NCBI GenBank assembly: GCA_964396895.1
Contig: CAYNGJ010000006.1
Location: 1-64,000 of the forward strand
Direction of reading: 5' to 3'
DNA length: 64,000 bases
Source of the DNA: UBA2334 sp964396895
Lineage (GTDB): Bacteria; Pseudomonadota; Gammaproteobacteria; Burkholderiales; Burkholderiaceae_C
This document shows, in pieces, positions 1-8,392 of this stretch (position 1 is the first letter of the stretch; each line of letters opens with the position of its first letter). The notes below the pieces were generated by a model that made no database searches, was not told the DNA's origin, and saw only the letters and a program-made list of their open reading frames with translations. A program made the position numbers and the translations under genes.

Positions 1-102
1 AAGATCGGTTTGTTTCATACCCAAAACCACCGCAAGTTACGTGCCTCGGTCATGCTGACGGGGGAGTTTTGAACATGTTCCTTAGCTTTGAATTTCGCCA
101 GC

Positions 103-327
103 TCACCTCGATTCGGTGCGCGCCTTTTGCAACAGCTCAAGCCCGCGCTCATCGCGCGAGGCACCACGGGCAGCGCGGACGTTGAAGCGGGTTTCTGCGT
201 CAAACTCCGCCAGCATCAGGGTGGTCATTTCTTCCAGCAGGCGGTTGATGGGCGTGCCCCGGCTTTGCGCCAAGGCTTTCAGGCGGCGGTGTTTTTCATC
301 GGGCAGGCGCAAGGTCAATGCGGTCAT
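103..327 (-). CDS. Ribbon-helix-helix (CopG/Arc-like) protein beside fic
   Basis: A 74-residue protein starting MTALTLRLPDEK. The N-terminal beta-strand (LTLRLPDE) followed by two helices (HRRLKALAQ and PINRLLEEMTTLML) is the pattern of the ribbon-helix-helix fold used by CopG/Arc-type DNA-binding antitoxins and repressors. The C-terminal third is charged and may contact a partner. Its ATG overlaps the stop of the upstream fic gene by four bases (ATGA), so the two are probably translated as a unit. That pairing suggests an antitoxin or autoregulator for Fic, but this is inference; a generic RHH regulator is the alternative. I start at position 327 rather than a further in-frame codon upstream because of the overlap and the fold boundary. 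Confidence 0.75.
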   Translation of the reverse strand: MTALTLRLPDEKHRRLKALAQSRGTPINRLLEEMTTLMLAEFDAETRFNVRAARGASRDERGLELLQKARTESR

Positions 328-1727
328 GGCAGCTCCCACGCCACCCGCCACGCGGCATATTCACTGGGCCGCAGCCGGTAGCGGGCCATGTTGCCTTCGT
401 GCAGGTTCATCAATTGGTCGTGTACCACTTCCACAAACCGTGCCTGGTCTGATGTGGTCAGGGATTGCAGAGCCACATCACGCACATGGCTGATGGCCTG
501 CGGTTTGGTCATGCGCTGGCGCACCACCTGGGCCACGGTGTCGGCAATCAGTGCGCGGTGTTGAATGCGAAACGGGTCGGGCTCGCCCAGCGACTGTCGC
601 ACAGCAGAGTAACGCGCGCACGAGCGTTCGTAGGCCCACACAAACACGTCGCGCAGCAGTTCCACGCGGTTCAGTTCGTACACACCCAGCATGGCGCTGA
701 TGTACAGCGCCTGCGGCACGTCCACAAACGACAGAGGGCACAGGTTGCGTTGGATGAGCGGGATGTTGGCCGCCAGGCGCGACACGCGTTTGTTCACGTC
801 TTCAAACGGCTGGAGGTAGGGCAGGTGCACCATGACAAAAAAGGCCTGCTCAAACGGGTCGGCTATGGCGGCTGCCGTGTCCAGCACTTGCTGAAAACAC
901 TCGTCAACCAGCTGCGGCCCTTCCAGCGGCACAAACACAGTGTGGCCAATGCCCACTGCGATGCGTCGCAAGCGACCGCTGGCGCTGGGATCGGCCAACA
1001 GGTTGTCGGCCAGCAGGGCGTGCAGGTTCAGCACGGTGTAGCGGTTGAAGCCGATGTCGCTGGCCGATGCAATCAGGAACTCAATGGCCTCTTTGTGGTT
1101 GAGGATCATCTGGCTTTCCATGGCATTTTTGCCCGTAGCGGCTTGGCCAGCGTAAATCAGACGCTCTGTTTCCAGCAGTGAGTAGGTGTTGCCCTCCAGG
1201 CGGCTGGAGTTCCATGACAGGTCAATCAACAGCCTGTGCGCAATGTGGCGGGCATAGGTACCCGCTGGTTCGTTGGTCCTGGCCGCCTGACCCTGGCTGT
1301 GCAGTTGCTGGCGAACGGTTTCTGGCAGGTAGTGGTGCTGATTGGGGCGGTAGCCATCCAGGAATGCACGGTTGTAGCCCACGGGCTTGCGCATGGGCAG
1401 GGGTTGCTGAACATGCCCGGCCACCTTGCGTCCGGCTTCGGACAGGGGCAGCAGCACGTCAAAATGGCCCGTGGTGGTCACTGGGTTGAGGGTGGTTTCG
1501 GCTTGGAAATGGACAACGTTGGTGGTCACATACCGTGTGGCCCGGCCCCGCCCGGTTTGGCGCAGTTGCTGTTGCGCCACCAAGTCACGCAGCCAGCGTT
1601 GCAGGGTGCGTCGGTTGGGGCGAGGGGTCAGCGCAGCCTCTGTGTCCTGAATCGTCAAACCATGCTGCTGTGCGCGGATGGCTGCCAGTACAGCGTGGTG
1701 GGCTTGGGTGGGGCGAGGTCTGGCCAT
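324..1727 (-). CDS. Fic family protein with N-terminal winged-helix-like region
   Basis: A 467-residue protein. Residues ~10-70 look like a winged helix (RRTLQRWLRDLV then a basic wing), ~155-240 is a Fic N-terminal helical region, and ~240-360 is the Fic core. Fic enzymes transfer AMP or related groups to target hydroxyls using an HPFx(D/E)GNGRxxR loop. Here the loop is QPFEDVNKRVSR (306-317): the catalytic His is Gln and both loop Gly residues are replaced. An inhibitory-helix motif (S/T)xxxE(G/N) is present as S174-R-L-E178-G. AMPylation by the usual mechanism is therefore doubtful; this may be a regulatory or divergent Fic. Start is the ATG at 1727, 24 bp from a perfect palindrome; in-frame codons further upstream would cross that palindrome and read as unrelated sequence. 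Confidence 0.85.
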   Translation of the reverse strand: MARPRPTQAHHAVLAAIRAQQHGLTIQDTEAALTPRPNRRTLQRWLRDLVAQQQLRQTGRGRATRYVTTNVVHFQAETTLNPVTTTGHFDVLLPLSEAGRKVAGHVQQPLPMRKPVGYNRAFLDGYRPNQHHYLPETVRQQLHSQGQAARTNEPAGTYARHIAHRLLIDLSWNSSRLEGNTYSLLETERLIYAGQAATGKNAMESQMILNHKEAIEFLIASASDIGFNRYTVLNLHALLADNLLADPSASGRLRRIAVGIGHTVFVPLEGPQLVDECFQQVLDTAAAIADPFEQAFFVMVHLPYLQPFEDVNKRVSRLAANIPLIQRNLCPLSFVDVPQALYISAMLGVYELNRVELLRDVFVWAYERSCARYSAVRQSLGEPDPFRIQHRALIADTVAQVVRQRMTKPQAISHVRDVALQSLTTSDQARFVEVVHDQLMNLHEGNMARYRLRPSEYAAWRVAWELP

Positions 1728-1750
1728 GTGCCATTGTGTCGCGAATCTTG

Positions 1751-1786
1751 TTTTCGCGCCATTATTTTGAGTTAATGGCGCGAAAA
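1751..1786. promoter_or_regulatory. Perfect 14-bp inverted repeat upstream of fic
   Basis: The arms TTTTCGCGCCATTA (1751-1764) and TAATGGCGCGAAAA (1773-1786) are perfectly complementary around an 8-base spacer. The site lies just upstream of the fic start and about 100 bp upstream of the divergent small gene. The long two-fold symmetric arms in a divergent promoter region suggest an operator for a dimeric regulator, either the Fic winged helix or the RHH protein. There is no T-run after it in the fic direction, so a terminator is less likely. Confidence 0.6.
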
Positions 1787-1825
1787 TGAAATCGCAACAT
1801 ATTTTGAGTATCCAAAGGTCGCACG

Positions 1826-1844
1826 GGGCCTCAAGTCGAGGCCC
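1826..1844. promoter_or_regulatory. Small GC-rich hairpin in the leader of the 96-residue gene
   Basis: GGGCCTC (1826-1832) and GAGGCCC (1838-1844) pair perfectly around the loop AAGTC, 43 bases before the ATG at 1887. No T-run follows. It could be a stable structure in the 5' leader or a protein site; function unknown. Confidence 0.3.
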
Positions 1845-1886
1845 TCCTCTCGGTAAGCTCTTGTCTTTTGCATTGCCCCCACAGCC

Positions 1887-2177
1887 ATGCCCAACCCCAT
1901 TCCCATTGACCACCTGACCGAGGCCGAATTGGTGGACCTGAACCACCGGGTGGTGACTCGCCTCAAGTTTTTGCACGAGATGAAACTGCACGCCCGCATG
2001 CTGGATTTCAGCGTGGGCGAGCGGGTGTCGTTTCAGCCCGATGGCCACCCGCTGCTGTTTGCCACCATCATCAAATACAACCGCAAAACCGTCACCCTCA
2101 TCACCGAGGGCGGGCAGCAGTGGAATGTGGCCCCCACGTTTTTGCGCAAGCTCATACACGCAGGGCCGGCCCAGTAG
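1887..2177 (+). CDS. Conserved small protein, SH3-like
   Basis: A 96-residue protein starting MPNPIPIDHLTEAEL. The first 40 residues look alpha-helical (LVDLNHRVVTRLKFLHEM). The rest looks like a small beta-barrel with a KOW/SH3-like cadence (VGERVSFQPDG, then IIKYNRKTVTLITEGG). I do not know a named function. Such folds often bind nucleic acid or ribosomal partners, but that is only a structural hint. It is divergent from fic and shares the palindrome-bearing intergenic region. Coding character is good: it ends cleanly and the reverse-strand alternatives are compositional shadows. Confidence 0.75.
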   Translation: MPNPIPIDHLTEAELVDLNHRVVTRLKFLHEMKLHARMLDFSVGERVSFQPDGHPLLFATIIKYNRKTVTLITEGGQQWNVAPTFLRKLIHAGPAQ

Positions 2178-2289
2178 TGCGCGGTACACACTGTGTCACC
2201 ATCCTTTGCTTGCCTAGCCCGGGCTGGTCAACCGGCGCGGTCTGGCGGTGTGAGGTGGGTCCAGGTGGTTTCAATGAAGGAGTGTTTTC

Positions 2290-2829
2290 ATGGTCCGTGA
2301 GCAGTGGTGGGCGGTGTGTGGCGCGTGTCTCGCGCTGGTGTTGGGTGGGTGTGCCAGTGCACCACCCTCGGCTGGGCCAAGCCAGTCGGTGGTGGCTGCG
2401 GTGGCCATCAGCCGCGCATGGGTGGAGGGCCGAACGGTGGACTACATCACCACCGATGTGTCCGATGCCGCCACCGCACGCGCCATGGGGGCCAACCATG
2501 TACCGCGCTTGGCCGATGCCTTGCCCGCCCCCGGGCAGCCCGCGTTGCTGGAGCGTGTGTACGCATTTCCCGGCGGTGAGCAAATCAGCATCTTTCAGTC
2601 TGCGCCCTCGCCAGCGGGGGCTGACAACACCGACCGCGCTTACACGCCCCTGTGGCGCATGGTGGCGGTGCGCTGGGTCAAGCCCGACCGCGTGCGCGAG
2701 CTGCGCTCTGAAGAAGAACTGCTGGCCGCCGAAGAGTCGGGCGATGTCGCTCTGGAAATGACCCGCATCGTGGTCAACTGCCCCATTCTCCGTTCGGCGG
2801 ACGGCACGCCTTTGGGGGTGTTGCGCTGA
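2290..2829 (+). CDS. Predicted lipoprotein, unknown function
   Basis: A 179-residue protein with a signal sequence ending in a lipobox (LGGC, residues 17-20) and followed by a Ser/Pro/Ala linker, so it is probably lipid-anchored after LspA cleavage. Asp does not follow the cysteine, which favours outer-membrane sorting. The mature part (residues ~35-179) has no motif I recognise; it contains an acidic ELRSEEELLAAEESGD stretch. It lies 79 bases upstream of rlmI on the same strand. An ATG at 2290 follows a GAAGGAG sequence (2277-2283), which supports this start. Confidence 0.75.
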   Translation: MVREQWWAVCGACLALVLGGCASAPPSAGPSQSVVAAVAISRAWVEGRTVDYITTDVSDAATARAMGANHVPRLADALPAPGQPALLERVYAFPGGEQISIFQSAPSPAGADNTDRAYTPLWRMVAVRWVKPDRVRELRSEEELLAAEESGDVALEMTRIVVNCPILRSADGTPLGVLR

Positions 2830-2908
2830 GTGGGGCGTACGCGCAGTCCGCATGGCGGCGTGCGGTGGCAGCGACAATGCACGGTTTGCGCCCACACCCT
2901 CATTCCCC

Positions 2909-4123
2909 ATGAAAACCATCACCCTCAAACCCGGCAAAGAAAAATCGCTGTTGCGCCGCCACCCCTGGGTGTTTGACGGTGCCGTGGCCAAGGGCGGCGG
3001 CGACCCCGGTGAAACCGTGCGCGTGCAAAGTGCCGAGGGCCAGTTTTTGGCCTGGGGCGCGGTGTCGCCCAGCTCCAAAATTCGCGTTCGGGTGTGGAGC
3101 TTCGATGAAAAGCAGCGCATAGATTCCGCATTTTTTAGAGCAAACTTGTCAATCGCAATAAGCGCAAGAGGCTTATTTGATGTCAAAAGCAACGGTGTGC
3201 GGCTGGTGCATGGCGAGTCAGACGGCTTGCCCGGCCTGGTGGTGGACCGCTACGGCGACACCTTGGTGGCCCAGTTTTTGAGTTGCGGCACCGAGCGTTG
3301 GAAGCAGCCGATTGCCGACGCGCTGCTGGACCTCACCGGCCTCACGCGCCTGTATGAGCGGTCCGATGCCAGTGTGCGCGAGCTGGAGGGTTTGCCCCGC
3401 GTTACCGGCTGGCTGCGGGGGCAGGGCGACACCGCCGTGGTGCTGCAAGAGCACAGCTGGCAGCTGGCACTGGACGTGGCTGAGGGGCACAAGACCGGCT
3501 TCTATTTGGACCAACGCGACAACCGCCAAGTTTTTTTCGAGGCGGCCCGCCATGCCCGTTGGGGTCAGGTGCTCAACTGTTTTTGCTACACCGGGGGCTT
3601 CACCGTGGCCGCGTTGGCGGGCATGCGTGCCGCCGGCATGCGGTCTGAAGAGGGGCACGTCACTTCCATCGACTCATCCGGTCCGGCGCTGGACAAAGGT
3701 CGGGGCAACGTGGCGCTCAACGGTTTTGACGCCAGCCAAGCCACTTGGCTGGATGCCGATGTGAACGCCAGCCTGCGTGCCTTTGACCGCGAAGGCCGCA
3801 AATTTGACGCCATCGTGCTCGACCCGCCCAAGCTGGCGCCGACGGCTGCACACGCCGAGCGCGCCGCTCGCGCCTACAAAGACCTCAACCGCTGGGGCTT
3901 CAAGCTGCTGAACCCCGGGGGCATGTTGTTCACGTACTCGTGCTCGGGTGGCATTGGGGTGGAGCTGTTCCAGAAAATCGTGGCCTCGGCCGCGCTGGAG
4001 GCCGGGGTAGATGCCTTCATCACCCACCGCCTGGGCGGTGCGCCCGACCACCCGGTGGGTCTGCCGTTCCCTGAGGGTGAGTACCTGAAAGGCCTGGTGG
4101 TGGTGGCGCGACCGCGGGCATGA
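2909..4123 (+). CDS. rlmI: 23S rRNA m5C1962 methyltransferase RlmI
   Basis: A 404-residue class I SAM-dependent methyltransferase of the RlmI family, which methylates C1962 of 23S rRNA. Residues ~1-75 form the PUA RNA-binding domain (LKPGKEKSLLRRHPWVFDGA). The central part carries RLVHGESDGLPGLVVDRYGD. The Rossmann domain includes FCYTGGFTVAAL (motif I), DAIVLDPPK (motif IV) and YSCSGG with the cysteine expected for m5C transfer. Start at ATG 2909, which begins the conserved MKTITLKPGKE; an upstream in-frame extension looks non-coding. Residues ~75-90 are encoded by an AT-rich copy of the dispersed 48-bp repeat (3131-3178), clearly different in base composition from the rest of the gene but in frame and compatible with the family pattern. 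Confidence 0.93.
   Translation: MKTITLKPGKEKSLLRRHPWVFDGAVAKGGGDPGETVRVQSAEGQFLAWGAVSPSSKIRVRVWSFDEKQRIDSAFFRANLSIAISARGLFDVKSNGVRLVHGESDGLPGLVVDRYGDTLVAQFLSCGTERWKQPIADALLDLTGLTRLYERSDASVRELEGLPRVTGWLRGQGDTAVVLQEHSWQLALDVAEGHKTGFYLDQRDNRQVFFEAARHARWGQVLNCFCYTGGFTVAALAGMRAAGMRSEEGHVTSIDSSGPALDKGRGNVALNGFDASQATWLDADVNASLRAFDREGRKFDAIVLDPPKLAPTAAHAERAARAYKDLNRWGFKLLNPGGMLFTYSCSGGIGVELFQKIVASAALEAGVDAFITHRLGGAPDHPVGLPFPEGEYLKGLVVVARPRA
3131..3178 (-). repeat. 48-bp dispersed repeat, copy 1 (inside rlmI)
   Basis: Read on the minus strand this copy has CTCTTGCGCT at repeat positions 9-18 and TTTGCTCTAA across 35-44. It aligns without gaps to nine other copies in the window. It encodes residues ~75-90 of RlmI in antisense orientation, keeping the frame open. 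The patch is strikingly AT-rich against its surroundings. Confidence 0.75.
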
Positions 4124-4207
4124 GCTGTTTGCACTACACTTTTCGACCTTCAATTTGACCGCTACCAAGCGGCAGCCATCGCCACCGAGTGGCAGGAGAA
4201 CATTGCC

Positions 4208-5272
4208 ATGGCCCTCATTCCCGCCACCATCCTGACCGGCTTTCTGGGTTCCGGCAAAACCACGTTGCTCAAGCGCGTGCTGACCGAAGCCCACGGCATG
4301 AAGATCGCCGTCATCGAAAACGAATTCGGTGAAGAGAACATCGACAACGACATTCTGGTCTCCGACACCCAGGAAACCATCATCCAGATGAGCAACGGCT
4401 GCGTCTGTTGCACCATCCGCGAAGACCTGCGCAGCACCCTGCAGTTGCTGGCGGCTAAAAAGCGCAAGGGCTTGCTGGACTTTGAGCGCGTCATCATCGA
4501 AACCACCGGCCTGGCTGACACCGGCCCGGTGGCGCAGACGTTCTTCATGGACGATGAGGTGGCCGAGAGTTACCTGCTCGACGCCGTCATCACCCTGGTG
4601 GATGCCAAGCACGCGCCCCAGCAACTGAACGACCGCCAGGAAGCGCGCCGCCAAGTGGGTTTTGCCGACCAAATTTTCATCAGCAAGGCCGACCTGGTCA
4701 GCGCCGGGGAGCTGGAGGCCCTGACCCACCGCCTGAAACACATGAACCCGCGGGCACCCATCACGACCGCCCATTTCGGTGAAGTGCCCCTGAACCAAGT
4801 GCTGGACCTGAAGGGCTTCAACCTGAATGCCAAGCTCGACATCGACCCCGACTTCCTGAAAGAAGACGACCATGGGCATGACCACGCGCACGAACATGAC
4901 CACGAGCACGGTGAGCACTGCGACCATCCGTCGCATGCCAACAACACCGCTCATGGGCACCACCATCACCACGACGACGATGTGAAGAGCTTCGTGTATC
5001 GCGCTACCCGGCCATTCAGTCCCGCCAAGTTGGAAGATTTTCTGGGGGCCATCGTCAACGTGTACGGCCCACGCATGCTGCGTTACAAGGGCGTACTCAA
5101 CATGCAAGGCACCGAACGCAAGGTCATTTTTCAGGGCGTTCACCAACTCATGGGCAGCGACCTGGGTCCGCTGTGGGGGGCCAACGAGGAGCGCCTGAGC
5201 AAGATGGTGTTCATTGGCATTGACCTGCCGCGTGACATTTTGGTGCAGGGTCTGGACCAGTGCCTGACATAA
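4208..5272 (+). CDS. CobW/G3E-family GTPase, probable metal chaperone (YjiA/ZNG1-like)
   Basis: A 354-residue G3E GTPase. The P-loop is GFLGSGKTT (11-19), the metal-binding CxCC motif is C64-V-C66-C67, the G3 region includes ETTGLADT (97-104) and the guanine-recognition motif is SKAD (159-162). A His/Asp/Glu-rich insertion spans ~221-257 (about 15 histidines), followed by the C-terminal CobW domain. These proteins load Zn, Co or other metals into client enzymes in the cytoplasm; the His-rich loop fits zinc handling, but the metal and client are not determined. RBS is CAGGAG at 4193-4198 before ATG 4208. In related genomes I recall it next to dksA, as here. Confidence 0.9.
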   Translation: MALIPATILTGFLGSGKTTLLKRVLTEAHGMKIAVIENEFGEENIDNDILVSDTQETIIQMSNGCVCCTIREDLRSTLQLLAAKKRKGLLDFERVIIETTGLADTGPVAQTFFMDDEVAESYLLDAVITLVDAKHAPQQLNDRQEARRQVGFADQIFISKADLVSAGELEALTHRLKHMNPRAPITTAHFGEVPLNQVLDLKGFNLNAKLDIDPDFLKEDDHGHDHAHEHDHEHGEHCDHPSHANNTAHGHHHHHDDDVKSFVYRATRPFSPAKLEDFLGAIVNVYGPRMLRYKGVLNMQGTERKVIFQGVHQLMGSDLGPLWGANEERLSKMVFIGIDLPRDILVQGLDQCLT

Positions 5273-5557
5273 TGCGGCGCTTCATTCACTGACCACTGGG
5301 TGTTTCCCATGCTGTTTGTCTCCCTCTTGCAAGGATTTGGGCTGCTGCCCGGAAAGCCTGCGGACAAAGCAGGGGCTGCACCGGTTGGTGAACAGGGCAA
5401 ACCATTGGTGCCTGTTGCAGATTTGTCACCTGCATCTCCGTCCAAAAAGGGTATAACGCCGAAGGTCGCGGACACCGCCGCACTTCGTTCCGAGAAAACG
5501 GTGATTCGCCGGGCCAGCACAGGCACCGGCACAGAGAGTCGTCCGAGGAGAGATGCA

Positions 5558-6466
5558 TTGAAATCAGCTGCTGAAAAGGCAACAAAAACCACCAAAACTG
5601 TGGCTTCTGCATCCAAAAGCAAGGAGCCCGTGATGGGCAAGGCCGCTGCGGCCAAGCCGGTGGCGGTGGCGCCTGCCAAGGCAGCCAAGGCCGTGGCACC
5701 CGCCAAGGTGGCCGCCACCCAATCCGCTGAGGTGGTCAAGCCCGTTGCAGTGGCCAAGTCCGTGACCAAGGTTGCGCCCAAACCGGCTGCCAAAGCCGAT
5801 GTGGCCAAAAAATCCACCCCCAAAGTCGCGGCGCCCGTGTCTGTCGCCGCCGTGGTGGCAGCCCCAGCGCCCGCCAAGCGCGGTCGGCGTGCCGTGGTGC
5901 CGCCACAGCCCACTCCGCAACCCACCCCCAGCCATTCTCCAGACGCCGCCAAGGCGACTTTTTCCCATTTCCCCGAACGAGTCATGAATTTCCCTGTGCA
6001 TTCCCCGGCCCGCAAAGACCCCAAACTGGCCAACAACTGGAAGAACAAGTCTGCGGACCAACTGACGGACGAAGAAGTGCTGTCCATGTCAGACGATGAC
6101 TACATGAACGATGCCCAGCTGGCGTTTTTCCGCCACAAGCTGGTACGCCTGAAAAACGACATCTTGACCAGTGCGGGCGAGACCACCGAACACCTGCGTG
6201 AAGACACCGTGGTGGTGCCCGACCCCGCCGATCGGGCCACCATCGAAGAAGAGCATGCACTCGAGTTGCGCACCCGTGACCGCGAGCGCAAGCTGCTGAA
6301 GAAAATCGAGCAATCCATTGCCCGCATCGATTCGGGTGACTACGGTTACTGCGACGAAACCGGTGAACCCATCGGTGTGGGTCGCCTCATCGCCCGCCCA
6401 ACAGCCAGCCTGTCGCTGGAGGCGCAGCAGCGCCGGGAGCTCAAGCAAAAGATGTTTGGCGACTGA
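5558..6466 (+). CDS. dksA: RNA polymerase-binding transcription factor DksA with long Ala/Lys/Pro-rich N-terminus
   Basis: DksA inserts its coiled coil into the RNA polymerase secondary channel and works with ppGpp to control rRNA and amino-acid promoters. The C-terminal ~125 residues are DksA: an acidic coiled-coil (LTDEEVLSMSDDDYM onwards), then YGYCDETGEPIGVGRL (262-277) and IARPTASLSLEAQQRR. Only one of the four zinc-finger cysteines (C265) remains, as is common in betaproteobacterial DksA. About 175 residues of low-complexity Ala/Lys/Pro/Val sequence precede it. I choose the TTG at 5558 because GAGGAGAG lies at 5545-5552. In-frame GTG 5300 and ATG 5309 would add 86 or 83 residues of sequence with no Lys/Ala repeat. 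The start is the uncertain part; the identity is not. Confidence 0.85.
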   Translation: MKSAAEKATKTTKTVASASKSKEPVMGKAAAAKPVAVAPAKAAKAVAPAKVAATQSAEVVKPVAVAKSVTKVAPKPAAKADVAKKSTPKVAAPVSVAAVVAAPAPAKRGRRAVVPPQPTPQPTPSHSPDAAKATFSHFPERVMNFPVHSPARKDPKLANNWKNKSADQLTDEEVLSMSDDDYMNDAQLAFFRHKLVRLKNDILTSAGETTEHLREDTVVVPDPADRATIEEEHALELRTRDRERKLLKKIEQSIARIDSGDYGYCDETGEPIGVGRLIARPTASLSLEAQQRRELKQKMFGD

Positions 6467-6537
6467 TGATGCGTGTGCCCGTGCCCCTTGGTTGGCCTGA
6501 CATGGCCATTGTCTGACCGTCCCCGGCCGCTTTCGCC

Positions 6538-8289
6538 ATGTCCAAAGACGCTCAACCCAGTGGCTTTCTGTCCAAGATGGTGAAGTTCGTGCGCCACCCG
6601 GCCACCAGCTGGAACGACTTGGACACCATCGTCGAAGGGCGCGACAGCAACTACAGCAAGCAAGCGCTCAAGGAAATGATTGAGCGCAAGCGGCGCAACG
6701 ACTTTGTGCGCAAGCGCGAATTCGACATGTTGCGCAAGCTCCGCAGCAAGGCACCAGTCGGACCCGAGCAGGGCTATGGCGGGCGCCCCTCTTTTTTCCA
6801 GAGCAGTTATTCGTCCAAGCCGGATGACAGAGCCGGTACGCTCAAAAAAATTGACGAGATCGAGGCCCAGATGTCTCGTCAGTGGTGGAAAACCAAGCAA
6901 AACGACAGTCACCAAGGTCAGGAGACACTGCCACCTGAAGGGATGGATTCGGCACAGGCCTACCGCACGACAGTGCCCGTGAACCACCCGGCCACAGTGG
7001 CCATGACCGTGCCCATGTTGCCTCGCGCACACGACCTGGAGCCCACCGCACCAGCGCCCCTGCTGCCCACCGAGGCGCTGGTGCCGCCTGTGGACATGCT
7101 CGAAGACGATGGCAAAGACAACTCGGCCTACTCGGCATCCAAGTTTTACGCGCTCGACGTGCAAGAGTTGGCGCTGGACCCTGAAATCGAAGAGGCATCC
7201 ATTCGCTTTGCCAGTGGCGACGACGTGGCCACCGAGCAAGGCCTGAAAGAAACCCTGGAGCAGAAAAAGCGAGGCGCTTCCACCGACGAGTGGATGACGC
7301 TGTTCGACTTTTACCGGGCCACCGGAAAACTGGCCCCGTTCGAGAGCCGCGCCATCGATTTTGCCAACCGGTTTTCCACCTCCGCCCCGCAATGGGTCAG
7401 CATGCCCGAGGAGGTGGCGGCGCGCCTGGGCCAGAACAAGCAGCCGTCCTCCGAACTGCAGCGTGCCCTGTGGGTGGCCGATTCGGTGGTGGATGCCCAC
7501 GCCGTGACCTTGCTGGCCAAGCTGCTGGCCCGCTCGCCCAAGCCGTGGGTGCTGGACTGGACCAGTGCGTCCTTCATTCAGGCCGCTGCCGTGGCCCGGC
7601 TGGCCAGCCTGTTCGTGGGTTGGGGTGAGGCAGAAGACGCCGACTTGCGCTTCCTGGGCGCGCGCAACCTGCGCGACCTGCTGCAGCGCATGACGCCTTC
7701 GGGCGACCGTACCGCGGAACAGGCCAGTTGGCAGCTGAGGCTGGCGGCTCTGCGGGTGATGAACCAAGCCGACGAGTTCGAAATGGCGGCCCTGGAGTTC
7801 TGCATCACCTATGAGATGTCACCCCCTAGCTGGGAGTTGCCCCGGTGTCATTTCAAATCCTTGGTGGCCGGCGCGCCTCTGGCGCCCGTCGAGGGTGCCG
7901 AGGCCGCAGCGGCTCCCAAGTTCATGGACAGCCACTATTCCGTCATGCAGCCGCTGCCCACCAGTGGCTTCGCCGATTTGCAGGCCACAGCCACGTTCAA
8001 CTTCCGGCCGGCCGCCCAGGGCGAACTGCTGGGGGAGGTGCTGGGGGATGCAGAGGGCGCGCTGGCCGCGTTGGATGTGCTCATGGGCGACGCCACGGTG
8101 TGTGTCATTTCCTGTCGCAACCTCATCAGGGTTGATTTTTCGGCGGCCGGCAGCATATTGAACTGGGTGTCCGCTCACCAGGCGCAAGGCCGGGAGATCC
8201 AGTTTGACCAAGTGCATCGCCTCATCGCCGCCTTCTTCCATGTCATCGGCATCACCGAGCATGCGAAGGTGTTGACCCGCGAAGACTGA
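6538..8289 (+). CDS. Conserved protein with C-terminal STAS-like domain
   Basis: A 583-residue soluble protein. The N-terminal ~100 residues are basic and charged (KSMVKFVRHPATSW-type region, many Lys/Arg, few hydrophobics). Residues ~215-465 look like a helical, TPR-like region (LFDFYRATGKLAPFESRAIDFANRFS, LRLAALRVMNQADEFE). The last ~100 residues (from LLGEVLGDAEGALAAL to FHVIGITEHAKV) match the beta-alpha pattern of a STAS/MlaB-like domain, including CRNLIRVDFSAAGSIL. No catalytic motif is evident. It sits between dksA and hslV on the same strand. Function unknown; STAS domains usually bind partner proteins or nucleotides. Confidence 0.8.
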   Translation: MSKDAQPSGFLSKMVKFVRHPATSWNDLDTIVEGRDSNYSKQALKEMIERKRRNDFVRKREFDMLRKLRSKAPVGPEQGYGGRPSFFQSSYSSKPDDRAGTLKKIDEIEAQMSRQWWKTKQNDSHQGQETLPPEGMDSAQAYRTTVPVNHPATVAMTVPMLPRAHDLEPTAPAPLLPTEALVPPVDMLEDDGKDNSAYSASKFYALDVQELALDPEIEEASIRFASGDDVATEQGLKETLEQKKRGASTDEWMTLFDFYRATGKLAPFESRAIDFANRFSTSAPQWVSMPEEVAARLGQNKQPSSELQRALWVADSVVDAHAVTLLAKLLARSPKPWVLDWTSASFIQAAAVARLASLFVGWGEAEDADLRFLGARNLRDLLQRMTPSGDRTAEQASWQLRLAALRVMNQADEFEMAALEFCITYEMSPPSWELPRCHFKSLVAGAPLAPVEGAEAAAAPKFMDSHYSVMQPLPTSGFADLQATATFNFRPAAQGELLGEVLGDAEGALAALDVLMGDATVCVISCRNLIRVDFSAAGSILNWVSAHQAQGREIQFDQVHRLIAAFFHVIGITEHAKVLTRED

Positions 8290-8392
8290 GCCCACTGGTC
8301 CGGTTTGGCCCCTGGGGCCTGGCGGCCACCACACGGTGACGTGACCGACACTGGGTCGCTCACCCGTTCAAACCCCACCACTGTTCACACCC

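Noticed and set aside
1..102. Possible minus-strand gene beginning ATG at position 18 and running off the window, with a short frame ending in an ATGA overlap
   Set aside because: Only six codons are visible and the upstream frame overlaps the RHH gene with no coding character; nothing can be supported.
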